From Saprospiraceae bacterium (GTDB lineage Bacteria; Bacteroidota; Bacteroidia; Chitinophagales; Saprospiraceae): a DNA stretch of 64,000 nucleotides. The stretch covers positions 1 to 64,000 of the forward strand of contig JAQXDE010000019.1 of assembly GCA_029251525.1 (NCBI GenBank), in the 5' to 3' direction. The position numbers and the translations under genes were made by a program. Position 1 is the first letter of the stretch, and the number at the start of each line of letters is the position of its first letter. Shown piece after piece: positions 17,755 through 26,719 of this stretch. The notes below the pieces were generated by a model. It searched no databases and was not told the origin of the DNA. It saw nothing but the letters and a program-made list of their open reading frames with translations.

Positions 17755-18441
17755 ATGTTGAAAAAATACGGACAAGATATAGTTTACAAAATAATCAATC
17801 CTTTTGTTGAATTTTTGATTCGTTCAAAAGTTACTCCAAATGCTATAACAACTATTGGTTTGATTATCAATGTAGCAGCTACAGTAGTTTTGATTATAGG
17901 TGCTGAATTTGGTGAAAGAGGAGATCACAGATACATTGGAATAGCAGGAGGAATAATTTTATTTGCTGGGTTATTTGATATGATTGATGGAAGATTGGCG
18001 AGATTAGGAAATATGAGTTCCAAATTTGGTGCGTTATATGATTCTGTTCTTGATCGATATAGTGAGCTAATCATGTTTTTAGGTATTTGCTATTACTTAA
18101 TTTCTCATGACTATTTTATCAGTTCTGTTTTTGGTTTTATCGCTATGATTGGATCAATCATGGTTAGTTATACAAGAGCAAGAGCAGAAGCCTTAGGTGC
18201 AGATTGTAGTGTTGGCTGGATGCAAAGACCAGAAAGGATTTTATTAATTAGTATTTCAGCTATTCTATGCGGATTAGTTTCATATTTTGTTGTTGTAGAG
18301 AAGCAAATTTTCTTTGACTTCATTATCTTTGAGCCGATTTCTATATTTATTGGTCCTTTAATGGTTTTAGCTGTAATGTCTAATATTACCGCTCTTAGAA
18401 GACTGAACCATAGCAAAAATGAACTATTAGACAAAGAATAG
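17755..18441 (+). CDS. CDP-alcohol phosphatidyltransferase, candidate phosphatidylinositol-phosphate synthase
   Basis: A 228-residue membrane enzyme with the complete family motif: Asp75, Asp78-Gly79, Ala82-Arg83, Gly92, Asp96 and Asp100 (DMIDGRLARLGNMSSKFGAL, then YDSVLD). These residues bind CDP-diacylglycerol and two metal ions. About six helices are present. The family joins CDP-diacylglycerol to an alcohol such as inositol phosphate, glycerol phosphate or serine. Because the cluster also encodes inositol-phosphate synthase and a PgpA-type phosphatase, inositol 3-phosphate is the best guess for the acceptor, giving phosphatidylinositol phosphate. This assignment rests on context and on similar clusters in Bacteroides. 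Confidence 0.8.
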   Translation: MLKKYGQDIVYKIINPFVEFLIRSKVTPNAITTIGLIINVAATVVLIIGAEFGERGDHRYIGIAGGIILFAGLFDMIDGRLARLGNMSSKFGALYDSVLDRYSELIMFLGICYYLISHDYFISSVFGFIAMIGSIMVSYTRARAEALGADCSVGWMQRPERILLISISAILCGLVSYFVVVEKQIFFDFIIFEPISIFIGPLMVLAVMSNITALRRLNHSKNELLDKE

Positions 18442-18557
18442 AACTCTAAAAACGTGAAAAAAATGAGATTTTAAATAAATGATTCGTAAATAATTTTTAT
18501 TTCATTGAATCAATTTTTCTATCCATTATTTTAAAACCAACTTACTACATCTACATT

Positions 18558-19520
18558 TTGGAAGAAGGGTATTACGATAACACACAAACTAATTTATTTC
18601 AACGTTTTTCATCTAAAAGTGCTGTACCTTTTTTTATAATAGGTGCATTGTATGTTGCATGGGTTCATCTGGTATTAGGTGGAATTCGTCCAGATCACCA
18701 ATTATTCATTTGGGGACTTTTAGTACTATTCTTTTTCAACCAAACTTCTAGAAAAATAGTATTATCATTTGGCTTTATTTTAATTTATTGGTTGATTTTT
18801 GATTCTATTCGGTTAATACCGAATTATATAATAAATCCGCCTTTACATATATCGGAACCTTATTTAGCAGAAAAAGCATGGTTTGGTATTTCTACCACCA
18901 CAGGAATTTTAACTCCAAATGAATTTTTAGATAAAAACTTTACCTATACTTTCTTAGATATTTATACTGCTATCATATATCTTGCTTGGATTCCAATTCC
19001 GTTGATCTTTTCTTTTTATTTATTCTTTTCTAAACAAAGAGAAAAAATGGTCAATTATCTTTTTGGATTTCTTACAGTAAGTCAAGTTGGATTAGTTATT
19101 CAATTTATTTATCCAGCGGCACCTCCTTGGTATGTAGATAAATATGGCTTCACAGAAAATCTTGATATCCCTGGAAATCCTGGAAGATTGATTGAATTTG
19201 ATAAATATTTCGGAACACATTTATTTGAAGGGATGTATAGTTTAAATGCTAATGTATTCGCAGCTATTCCCTCATTACATTGTGCCTTTCCAATAATTTT
19301 AATTTTCTTTAGCTGGAGATACAAATTTATCAAATGGCTAACCTTTGGAATCATTTTAATGTTTAGTACATGGTTTTCAGCTGTATATACTTATCATCAT
19401 TATATAATTGATGTAATTTGTGGAATTGGAACAGCAATTATAACTATAGGAATTTACCAATTTTTAATGACTACTAGGGTCAAAATTTGGCTTGAAAAAT
19501 ATGGAAAAGCAGTTAGCTGA
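18558..19520 (+). CDS. AUR1-like PAP2 protein, candidate inositol phosphorylceramide synthase
   Basis: A 320-residue polytopic protein beginning at TTG 18558; no ATG in frame fits the family start. Seven or eight helices are visible. IPSLHCAFP (Ser239, His241) and YHHYIIDVICG (His281, Asp285) are the C2 and C3 motifs of the AUR1 / inositol phosphorylceramide synthase branch of the PAP2 superfamily, and YPAAPPWYVDKYGF at 185-198 is also typical. The expected reaction transfers phosphoinositol from phosphatidylinositol to ceramide. It lies 116 bases after the CDP-alcohol transferase gene and 113 before the inositol-phosphate synthase gene. Ceramide supply genes are not in the window. Confidence 0.78.
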   Translation: MEEGYYDNTQTNLFQRFSSKSAVPFFIIGALYVAWVHLVLGGIRPDHQLFIWGLLVLFFFNQTSRKIVLSFGFILIYWLIFDSIRLIPNYIINPPLHISEPYLAEKAWFGISTTTGILTPNEFLDKNFTYTFLDIYTAIIYLAWIPIPLIFSFYLFFSKQREKMVNYLFGFLTVSQVGLVIQFIYPAAPPWYVDKYGFTENLDIPGNPGRLIEFDKYFGTHLFEGMYSLNANVFAAIPSLHCAFPIILIFFSWRYKFIKWLTFGIILMFSTWFSAVYTYHHYIIDVICGIGTAIITIGIYQFLMTTRVKIWLEKYGKAVS

Positions 19521-19633
19521 AACAATAATTAGCATACTCAAAAATTATGCGGTGATTTATTAAAATCTAGCCGCTACATCTATTTATAAACTTAACTTAA
19601 ATCCTTTTTTTAATAAAAGAAAAAATCAAAAAG

Positions 19634-20941
19634 ATGATTAAAGAAACAAATGGGAAATTAGGCATATTGATGCCAGGTCTTGGAGCAGTTGCAACAACTC
19701 TGATTGCAGGTGTCATTGCTGTTAGAAAAGGTCTCTCCCAGCCTATTGGTTCATTATCTCAAATGGGAACTATTCGATTAGGAAAAAGAACCGAAAATAG
19801 GAATCCATTAATCAAAGACATGGTGCCTTTGGCAGATTTAAATGATATCGTTTTTGGAGGTTGGGATTTATATCCTGACAATGTGTATGAAGCAGCAGTT
19901 AATGCAAAAGTACTAGATCGATACTTATTAGAGCAAATCAAACCGGACTTGGAAGCGATTAAGCCAATGCCAGCTGTATTCCAAAAAGAATATGCTAAAA
20001 GATTAACGGGTGAATATATTAAGCCTCAAACTAATAAAATGGAATTAGCGGAAGCTTTGATGGAAGATATTCGAAAATTTAAAGAAGACAACGATTGCGA
20101 GAGATTAGTAATGGTATGGTGTGGTTCAACTGAAGTGTACATAGAAGAAGGTGCCGTTCACCAAACAATGGAAGCATTAGAAGAAGGTTTACGAAACAAT
20201 GATCCAGCTATTCCACCAAGTATGATTTATGCATACGCAGCAGTAAAAATGGGTGTACCATACGCGAATGGAAGTCCAAATTTATCTTGTGACATTCCTG
20301 CTATCGTTGACTACGCAAAAGAAAATGGTGGATTAGTTGCCGGTAAAGATTTTAAAACTGGGCAGACCTTAATGAAAACTATTTTAGCCCCAGGGCTTAA
20401 AGCTAGAGCGCTTGGTATTAAAGGTTGGTTCTCAACAAATATTTTAGGAAATAGAGATGGAGAAGTTTTAGATCATCCTGACAACTTCAAAACAAAAGAA
20501 GTTTCAAAATTGAGCGTTTTAGAACAAATTCTTGAGCCAGAAAAAAATCCTGTTTTATACAAAGATTTATACCATAAAGTAAGAATCAATTATTATCCTC
20601 CTCATGGTGACAACAAGGAAGGTTGGGATAATATTGATATCACAGGCTGGTTGGGTTATCCAATGCAAATCAAAATTGATTTTCTTTGTCGAGACTCAAT
20701 CTTAGCAGCACCGATTGTGCTAGATTTAGCATTATTTATGGATCTAGCACAACGAGCAGGAATGAGTGGAATTCAAGAATGGTTGTCTTTTTACTTGAAA
20801 TCACCTCAAGTTGGAAAAGGACTTTATCCTCAACATGATTTATTCAAGCAAAAAGAAAAATTGCATAATACTTTGCGCCACATGGCTGGTGAAGATTTAA
20901 TCAACCATCTTGGTTTAGATTATTATCAAGACGAAGCGTAA
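19634..20941 (+). CDS. ino1: myo-Inositol-1(3)-phosphate synthase
   Basis: A 435-residue NAD-dependent isomerase/cyclase that turns glucose 6-phosphate into inositol 3-phosphate. The Rossmann start ILMPGLGAVATTLIAGV is at 11-27. Conserved family segments follow: MVWCGSTEVY, NGSPNLSCDIPAIVDYA, GKDFKTGQTLMKTILAPG, GWFSTNILGNRDGEVLDHPDNF and SKLSVLE, then KIDFLCRDSILAAPIVLDLA. Length matches bacterial and eukaryotic-type INO1 rather than the shorter archaeal forms. It supplies the polar head group to the neighbouring lipid enzymes. Its stop (TAA) is directly followed by the ATG of the PfkB-type gene, indicating co-transcription. Confidence 0.93.
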   Translation: MIKETNGKLGILMPGLGAVATTLIAGVIAVRKGLSQPIGSLSQMGTIRLGKRTENRNPLIKDMVPLADLNDIVFGGWDLYPDNVYEAAVNAKVLDRYLLEQIKPDLEAIKPMPAVFQKEYAKRLTGEYIKPQTNKMELAEALMEDIRKFKEDNDCERLVMVWCGSTEVYIEEGAVHQTMEALEEGLRNNDPAIPPSMIYAYAAVKMGVPYANGSPNLSCDIPAIVDYAKENGGLVAGKDFKTGQTLMKTILAPGLKARALGIKGWFSTNILGNRDGEVLDHPDNFKTKEVSKLSVLEQILEPEKNPVLYKDLYHKVRINYYPPHGDNKEGWDNIDITGWLGYPMQIKIDFLCRDSILAAPIVLDLALFMDLAQRAGMSGIQEWLSFYLKSPQVGKGLYPQHDLFKQKEKLHNTLRHMAGEDLINHLGLDYYQDEA

Positions 20942-21778
20942 ATGCGAAACATTGATTTTTTAGCAATTGGTCATGTCTGTCATGATTGGACTCCTTCAGG
21001 AAATATTTTAGGAGGCACAACATCATATGCCTCTTTTTTTGCTAGAAAAATGAATTTACAAACTGCAATTTTAACAAGTTTTGGAAGTGATTTTGAATTT
21101 CAAAATCGCTTCCAAAATATCACCCTTCATTCCATCCCTTCTAAAAAAACTACGGTTTTTAAAAACGTTTACGATGGTTCTCATCGCCAGCAATTCTTAC
21201 TGAAAAAATCTAACAATATATCTACAATCCATATTCCTGATGATTTCCAACAACCAAAAATGGTACTATTTGGGCCAATAGCAAATGAAATCGATTTCGA
21301 AATTTTAGATATATTTGACAATTCAATGATTGCAATTTGCCCACAAGGATGGATGCGTAGGTGGGATTCAAACGGAAAAGTATTCCATCAAATATTAAAG
21401 GATTGGTCTGTTTTTCAAAAAGCTGATATAATTATCTTAAGTGAAGAAGATTTGAATTTTCAATTATATTTAATTCCAAAATTAGCTTCCCTTTTTAAAA
21501 TATTAGTCATTACTAAAGGAGAAAAGGGTGCAGATGTTTATTTCGAAAACAAAAAACACACGTTTCCAATTTTCCCATCCAACATGGTTGACCCAACAGG
21601 TGCAGGAGATATCTTTGCCACTGCTTTTTTAATTCGATACTTTGAAACTAATGACATTCCCCTATCTACAAATTATGCAAATGCTGCGGCAAGTTTTTGT
21701 ATCGAGAAAAAAGGAACTGAGGGAATTGTTAGTCATAAAGATATTATAAACCGTACTTATAAAATTAAAGAAGGATGA
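20942..21778 (+). CDS. PfkB-family carbohydrate kinase, possibly inositol kinase
   Basis: A 278-residue ribokinase-fold enzyme. The C-terminal PfkB signature VDPTGAGDIFATAF at 216-229 gives catalytic Asp223 with the anion-hole GAGD. An N-terminal sugar-site GGTTSYASFFARKM is at 24-37. The start ATG abuts the stop of ino1, and the stop overlaps the pgpA-like start by four bases (ATGA), so it is an integral cluster gene. Such kinases act on sugars, nucleosides or myo-inositol. In this setting, phosphorylation of free inositol (salvage into the lipid pathway) is an attractive but unproven role. The divergence outside the motifs is too great to assign a substrate. Confidence 0.8.
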   Translation: MRNIDFLAIGHVCHDWTPSGNILGGTTSYASFFARKMNLQTAILTSFGSDFEFQNRFQNITLHSIPSKKTTVFKNVYDGSHRQQFLLKKSNNISTIHIPDDFQQPKMVLFGPIANEIDFEILDIFDNSMIAICPQGWMRRWDSNGKVFHQILKDWSVFQKADIIILSEEDLNFQLYLIPKLASLFKILVITKGEKGADVYFENKKHTFPIFPSNMVDPTGAGDIFATAFLIRYFETNDIPLSTNYANAAASFCIEKKGTEGIVSHKDIINRTYKIKEG

Positions 21779-22239
21779 AATTACTCCATAAATTAAATGC
21801 CTCAGTTTTAGGTGCTGGTTACATCCCTTTTGCACCGGGAACGATGGGCGCATTAGTCGGAATAATAATTTTATTTTTGATAAAATGGCAACAACCTAAT
21901 CTTCAATATTTCACTTGGGGATTACTTCTAGCAATAATAATATTTACTCTATTTGGTGTATGGAGTACTAACGAAATGGAAACAGAATGGGGGAAAGATC
22001 CATCCAAAGTTGTAGTCGATGAATTGATTGGAGTTTGGGTTGCTGTACTTTGGATTCCAGCTGAAACGCAATGGTTAATTTTAGGGTTTATTCTTTTCCG
22101 TTTTTTCGATATTGCTAAACCACTAGGAATCAGACAATTAGAAAAAATAAAAGGAGGTTGGGGAGTTATGCTTGATGATGTAGGAGCTGGAATTTACGCC
22201 AATATCGTTTTACAAGTCATTGTTTACTTTTGGAAATGA
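21775..22239 (+). CDS. PgpA-type phosphatase, candidate phosphatidylinositol-phosphate phosphatase
   Basis: A 154-residue membrane protein of the phosphatidylglycerophosphatase A family. GAGYIPFAPGTMGAL at 13-27, KDPSKVVVDELIG with Asp82-Glu83 at 74-86, and GGWGVMLDDVGAG with Asp134-Asp135 at 127-139 are the three family motifs holding the metal ions. It removes the phosphate from a phosphatidyl-alcohol phosphate on the inner membrane. The start overlaps the kinase stop by ATGA. In Bacteroides inositol-lipid clusters a PgpA homologue acts on phosphatidylinositol phosphate, so that is the favoured role here; ordinary phosphatidylglycerol phosphate hydrolysis is the alternative. Confidence 0.87.
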   Translation: MKLLHKLNASVLGAGYIPFAPGTMGALVGIIILFLIKWQQPNLQYFTWGLLLAIIIFTLFGVWSTNEMETEWGKDPSKVVVDELIGVWVAVLWIPAETQWLILGFILFRFFDIAKPLGIRQLEKIKGGWGVMLDDVGAGIYANIVLQVIVYFWK

Positions 22240-22283
22240 AAAATCAAAACAAACTAATTGATGAACCCTTATAAAATTCTAAT

Positions 22284-22673
22284 TTGAACAAAAAATCAGG
22301 AACTGAAGAATTTCTTACAGCACAATTTGCAGCTTTTATTGGAACTGCAATTGACTTTGGTGTAGTTATTTTTTTGACTGAAATAATTGGCACTTGGTAT
22401 GTAATTTCAAATGCAATTGGAGCAACTTTTGGAGCAATTACCAATTTTTTTTTAGGCCGAAATTGGGTCTTTAATTCAACTAATAATAAAATAGCCAATC
22501 AAGCATTTCGTTATTTTTTAGTTGCAACTGGAAGTATGATTTTAAATACTTTAGGAGTTTATTTGTTGACTGAATTTACAGCTTTAAATTATATTTATTC
22601 TAAAATAATCGTAGCAATTTTAATTGCTTTTACCTTCAATTTCTTGTTGCAAAAGTATTTTGTTTTTAAGTAA
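22284..22673 (+). CDS. GtrA-family membrane protein
   Basis: A 129-residue protein with four predicted helices and GtrA-family features: FAAFIGTAIDFGVVIFLTE in helix 1, NAIGATFGAITNFFLGRNWVF between helices 2 and 3, and FTFNFLLQKYFVFK at the end. GtrA proteins are thought to flip or help transfer lipid-linked sugars in the inner membrane. It starts at TTG 22284, 44 bases after the PgpA-type gene, and closes the lipid cluster. A role in moving or glycosylating inositol lipids is inference from position only. It converges with the gene on the right, 64 bases between stops. Confidence 0.82.
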   Translation: MNKKSGTEEFLTAQFAAFIGTAIDFGVVIFLTEIIGTWYVISNAIGATFGAITNFFLGRNWVFNSTNNKIANQAFRYFLVATGSMILNTLGVYLLTEFTALNYIYSKIIVAILIAFTFNFLLQKYFVFK

Positions 22674-22737
22674 TTTTCTTCAATTTATAAATTTAGCCCC
22701 TAGCAACATAGTCAAACATACTTAGACCGCGGAAAGG

Positions 22738-25700
22738 TTACAACTTTAGAATTTTAATATTTTTAAACCATACTTTATCATTATGATCTTGCAACGAAAT
22801 ATGCCCTTTTTTTGATAAACCAAAATCAGGCATATCTTTAAATTTACTATTTGCTACCATAGCTCTCCATTGATCAGTATGCATCTCATATTCAACGACT
22901 TTTCGTCCATTTAACCAATGTTCCACCTTTCCATTATAAGAAATCAATCGGACTTTATTCCATTCCCCTGCTGGCCTAACAACAACATATTTACATTCAA
23001 TCATATCGTATAAGTCTGCTGATCGATGTGTTGGGTATTTTGTATCAGGATGGCAAGTATCATCGAGTACTTGCATTTCCGGACCAGTTAACCAAACTGA
23101 ATGATACTTCTCATCTTCAACTACGTTAAACATGATTCCACTATTACCACATGCACCAATTCTCCATTCTAATCTTAACTCAAAGTTATCATATTCATTC
23201 TTAGTAATGATATCTCCTCCGTCTTTAGCAGACCAAGATCCATCTGTATTTTGTCTAGAATCTAAATGAATTGCCCCATCATCAATAATCCAACCTGATC
23301 CAATCGTCTCTTTTTTATAGTTCCTCCAACTCCCAAAATCTTTTCCATTAAATAATAATTCCCAGCCAGCTGATTTTTCATAATCTGCTAATTCATTATC
23401 AATATTTTTTGCAAATGTATTGTTGGAACTAAAACCAGGTTGATTTTCAGGAATAGAATTCATCGTGTACCAACCTTCCGTTGTCCATAATTCATTATTC
23501 TTTTCACTAACAAAGTGATTTTTCAACTGGACATGTAGAACACGATTTTTTTTCATTCCATTCAATTCCAAAAATACTTTTTTTCGATCTTTAGAAACAT
23601 TAACTGAAACTATTTTCAAGTTTTCTTCATTCAATTTTGGACCACCATACTCTTCCGTTGGAAGATACATCCATTGATCTATTCGGTAGTCATTTTTACT
23701 CCATCCATCACCAATCGCCAATGACTCAGTAAATTCAATTTCTACTCCATTAGTTTTAGCACGTACTGCTAACATTTCAAAGGTAGGAGTTTTATTATAT
23801 TTTAACCGTTGAACTCCATACCACAGCTTATTTGTTTGTGCCCAATTCCCAGGATTCCCAATACAACCAACATAAAGTGCACCATCTGAGCCCCAAACCA
23901 TTCGATTTACACCACCCTCTAATCCTTGAATAAATCTAAACACACAACCTTGATATTCACCGTTGACCTTTTCTACAAAAACTCTTTTCACCCCTCCATG
24001 AGTTACTTCCCCATGAATCATTTGGCCTTTATAAACTCCATCATTCAGTGCTAAAGGAGTGCTTGGAGAATTTCCTATTTCATCTTGTGGTAACCAAACC
24101 ACAGGTTTTTTTTCTATTAAATCAGACGTTCCTTCAAAATCAACTGACCGTGAACCATACCATGATCCTTTTTTCACATGGACAATCTTACTTGATGGTA
24201 ACCAATCACCTTGATTATCAGCAACAAAAATTTCATTATCAATACCTATTCCTATGCCATTTGGTGTTCTAAGTCCGTGCGCTAAAAATTCAACTGTCCC
24301 ATTTTCTTTTGAAATTTTGACCACCTTTCCTCGATCTGGTTCTTGTGGGTTTTTACTAGCTCCCCCTGGCATAATCCCAGTAGCCAAAGTAGCATAGAAG
24401 TATCCATCTTTATAAACTAAACCAAAAGCAAACTCATGAAAATTAGCGGATACCAACCAATCATTTGAAACAGTCTGATATTCATCCATTATACCATCAC
24501 CATCAATATCTTTTAACCGAGTTAATTCTTGTTTTTGTAAAACATAAATATCACCATCCACCACTTTCACCCCCAAAGGCTCAGCAATTCCATCTGCAAT
24601 TTTAAGGGCTTTCATTTTGGAGGGATTTCCTCCTTGCACGCCTTCAATCGTATAAATCGCACCATCAGCATCCCATGTACTCACTACCAATTTCCCGTCA
24701 GGCAAAAAATCCATTCCGCCTACTTTTGGTAGAAAGTCGTCAGGACGTGCTTGACTCAAATCATAACTTGGATGAACGTCTGTTAGTGCAAGTCCATCCC
24801 CGGGGATACGCAAACCATTCACCATCGGTAGTTTATAATCTTTAAATCTATTTTGCAAATCTTTGTCATGCATCATAGAACCTATATCCATTTTCATAAA
24901 TCCATCTTGGGAAGCAGCTTTCCACTGCAAGATCACACTTTTGCCACCATAACCTTGAAAAAATTCTAGGTGCAACTGATGTAAACCTTTTTTTAGGGCA
25001 ACACTTCCATCTACCAATTCTGCACCATGTAAACCTCCATTATCAACAACTTGTTTTCCATCAATTAACAATTGAGAACCGTCATCACTAATTAATCTAA
25101 AAGTATACACATCATCCTCTGGTATAATTAAATAGCCATCTCCGATCAGAGCAAAGTTGGATTTTAAACCTTTAAAGTCTGCATCTAAAAAAGACAAATG
25201 TGGACTAACTCCAGCATAAATTGGTTTCTTTTTTAAATTCAAATCTGCCAATTTCAAAAGGTCATTTTCATATTGTTGAATTTGAATAAGCAATCCTGGC
25301 AATAATGTTTTTCCCTCCACATTTACTGCCTCCATATAAGTTTTAGTATTTTCAAGGTAAGTTGCATTTCCATCTTCTGATTCACTTTCTGCCAACCCTA
25401 AAATATAATCCACCATTTGCTCTGCATCAGTTGCAGATAAATTAGGATGCGCACTCATCAATACTTCACCCCAATTCCCGGAGCCTCCATGCTGAATTTT
25501 TCCAACTAGGGTAGCTATATTTTCAGGAGTATTAGAATACCTTTTTGCTATGTCTACGTATGAAGGTCCAATCGTTTTCCTTTCCGTATTATGACAAGCT
25601 TTACAATCAGTTTTATCAATTAATCTCTCTCCCAACGTTTTTTCCACCTCAGTTACAACCTTATCCCCAGGCTTTATATTTTGATTTTCTATTGTTGGTT

Positions 25701-26415
25701 TTTTCACAAAAATACAAGCAAGTCGAGTTTTTCCAGAAGTATTCATTTCTAAAGTTGCTGCTAAATCTAAAGTAGTAATCGCCCCAGTTATACGAGATTC
25801 CTCTTTTGTAAAACTTAAATTACCATTAGTAATCACCTTCTCTTTCGAAACAATAGAGCTTGCATTTGTTTTCATCGATATTTTTGTTCCAACAGGAACA
25901 TTTAAAAAAGTAAAAACCCTTTCGAATCCAGGTTGCCCTGAATCAGATTCAATGTACTCAGGCCTTTCAGCCACGCTTATTACTTGGTTATTTCCTAGGT
26001 CTAAATCATATAATATCTCTACTTGGCCATTAAGTTTTCGATGTCCTTTGTAAATAGCTTTTGGTGTTTCCTCTTTTCCATTTGTCAATACTCTCCATGG
26101 ATTTTCATACTCATTAACCAAATAAGCATTCCCTAAACTCACCGGCTGAGGTCCGTGGTATGTATCATAAACTGCACCAGTCAATTCTACATTTCCTTTC
26201 CAAACTTTATACAATGAACCGTTATCAGCATGATAGGCAGCCCACATATTTTCATCTAAAGCTAATGTCAACATCCTAGGTTGCAAATCCAAAACAGATC
26301 TAAAAACCCAAGGTTGAAAAGGACGATCTGCATCAAAATCAGATTTTACATCTTCTTGACAACTGAATATAGAAATAAGAAAAAAAAGAAGGGAAAGACA
26401 AAGTAGCTTTTTCAT
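22738..26415 (-). CDS. Large lipoprotein: cytochrome c, PA14, sugar-dehydrogenase propeller and DUF1080
   Basis: A 1225-residue lipoprotein (Cys19 in SIFSCQ). A beta-rich domain of unknown type spans 30-240. A monohaem cytochrome c domain follows, with CKACH at 271-275 and probable axial Met320 in EVLMSAHP. A PA14-like carbohydrate-binding domain is at about 400-500 (YTFRLISDDGSQLLIDG). A six-bladed propeller like that of PQQ-dependent sugar dehydrogenases spans about 560-870 (HGLRTPNGIGIG, FVADNQGDW). The C terminus, about 1030-1225, is a DUF1080 / 3-keto-disaccharide hydrolase domain (WELLFNGKDFGSWRNYK, DNFELRLEWRIG, GNSGIMF). The combination suggests surface or periplasmic oxidation of a sugar with electrons passed to the haem. 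It has its own promoter region. Confidence 0.85.
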   Translation of the reverse strand: MKKLLCLSLLFFLISIFSCQEDVKSDFDADRPFQPWVFRSVLDLQPRMLTLALDENMWAAYHADNGSLYKVWKGNVELTGAVYDTYHGPQPVSLGNAYLVNEYENPWRVLTNGKEETPKAIYKGHRKLNGQVEILYDLDLGNNQVISVAERPEYIESDSGQPGFERVFTFLNVPVGTKISMKTNASSIVSKEKVITNGNLSFTKEESRITGAITTLDLAATLEMNTSGKTRLACIFVKKPTIENQNIKPGDKVVTEVEKTLGERLIDKTDCKACHNTERKTIGPSYVDIAKRYSNTPENIATLVGKIQHGGSGNWGEVLMSAHPNLSATDAEQMVDYILGLAESESEDGNATYLENTKTYMEAVNVEGKTLLPGLLIQIQQYENDLLKLADLNLKKKPIYAGVSPHLSFLDADFKGLKSNFALIGDGYLIIPEDDVYTFRLISDDGSQLLIDGKQVVDNGGLHGAELVDGSVALKKGLHQLHLEFFQGYGGKSVILQWKAASQDGFMKMDIGSMMHDKDLQNRFKDYKLPMVNGLRIPGDGLALTDVHPSYDLSQARPDDFLPKVGGMDFLPDGKLVVSTWDADGAIYTIEGVQGGNPSKMKALKIADGIAEPLGVKVVDGDIYVLQKQELTRLKDIDGDGIMDEYQTVSNDWLVSANFHEFAFGLVYKDGYFYATLATGIMPGGASKNPQEPDRGKVVKISKENGTVEFLAHGLRTPNGIGIGIDNEIFVADNQGDWLPSSKIVHVKKGSWYGSRSVDFEGTSDLIEKKPVVWLPQDEIGNSPSTPLALNDGVYKGQMIHGEVTHGGVKRVFVEKVNGEYQGCVFRFIQGLEGGVNRMVWGSDGALYVGCIGNPGNWAQTNKLWYGVQRLKYNKTPTFEMLAVRAKTNGVEIEFTESLAIGDGWSKNDYRIDQWMYLPTEEYGGPKLNEENLKIVSVNVSKDRKKVFLELNGMKKNRVLHVQLKNHFVSEKNNELWTTEGWYTMNSIPENQPGFSSNNTFAKNIDNELADYEKSAGWELLFNGKDFGSWRNYKKETIGSGWIIDDGAIHLDSRQNTDGSWSAKDGGDIITKNEYDNFELRLEWRIGACGNSGIMFNVVEDEKYHSVWLTGPEMQVLDDTCHPDTKYPTHRSADLYDMIECKYVVVRPAGEWNKVRLISYNGKVEHWLNGRKVVEYEMHTDQWRAMVANSKFKDMPDFGLSKKGHISLQDHNDKVWFKNIKILKL

Positions 26416-26669
26416 GATTTAGGTTTTTCGTTTTTACATAACACCAGTAAAGTGAATTCAAAGATATATAATATGACTATAAATACAATAATTTTTAAAC
26501 TGGGATTTTCAAGTTCTATCAGGAGTTTAAATATTGATATTTAAACCTAAGTATCAGGAAATTTAAAAAGAAAATATATCAAATATTGTTGATAACTGAT
26601 TTAAAATAAAATAGGTTCAGCCCTTAAGTGTTAGCGATCTTAAAATTTAAACCATTAAAAAAAAAGCTC

Positions 26670-26677
26670 TACATTTG
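26670..26677 (+). promoter_or_regulatory. Probable -7 element (TACATTTG) for the nucleotidyltransferase gene
   Basis: Exact TAnnTTTG match 42 bases before the ATG at 26720, in the 304-base divergent region 26416-26719. I saw no operator-like repeat or other gene in that region. Confidence 0.5.
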
Positions 26678-26719
26678 TACGCTTTTTGAAAAAATTAATA
26701 AAATCAAATATAATTATCT

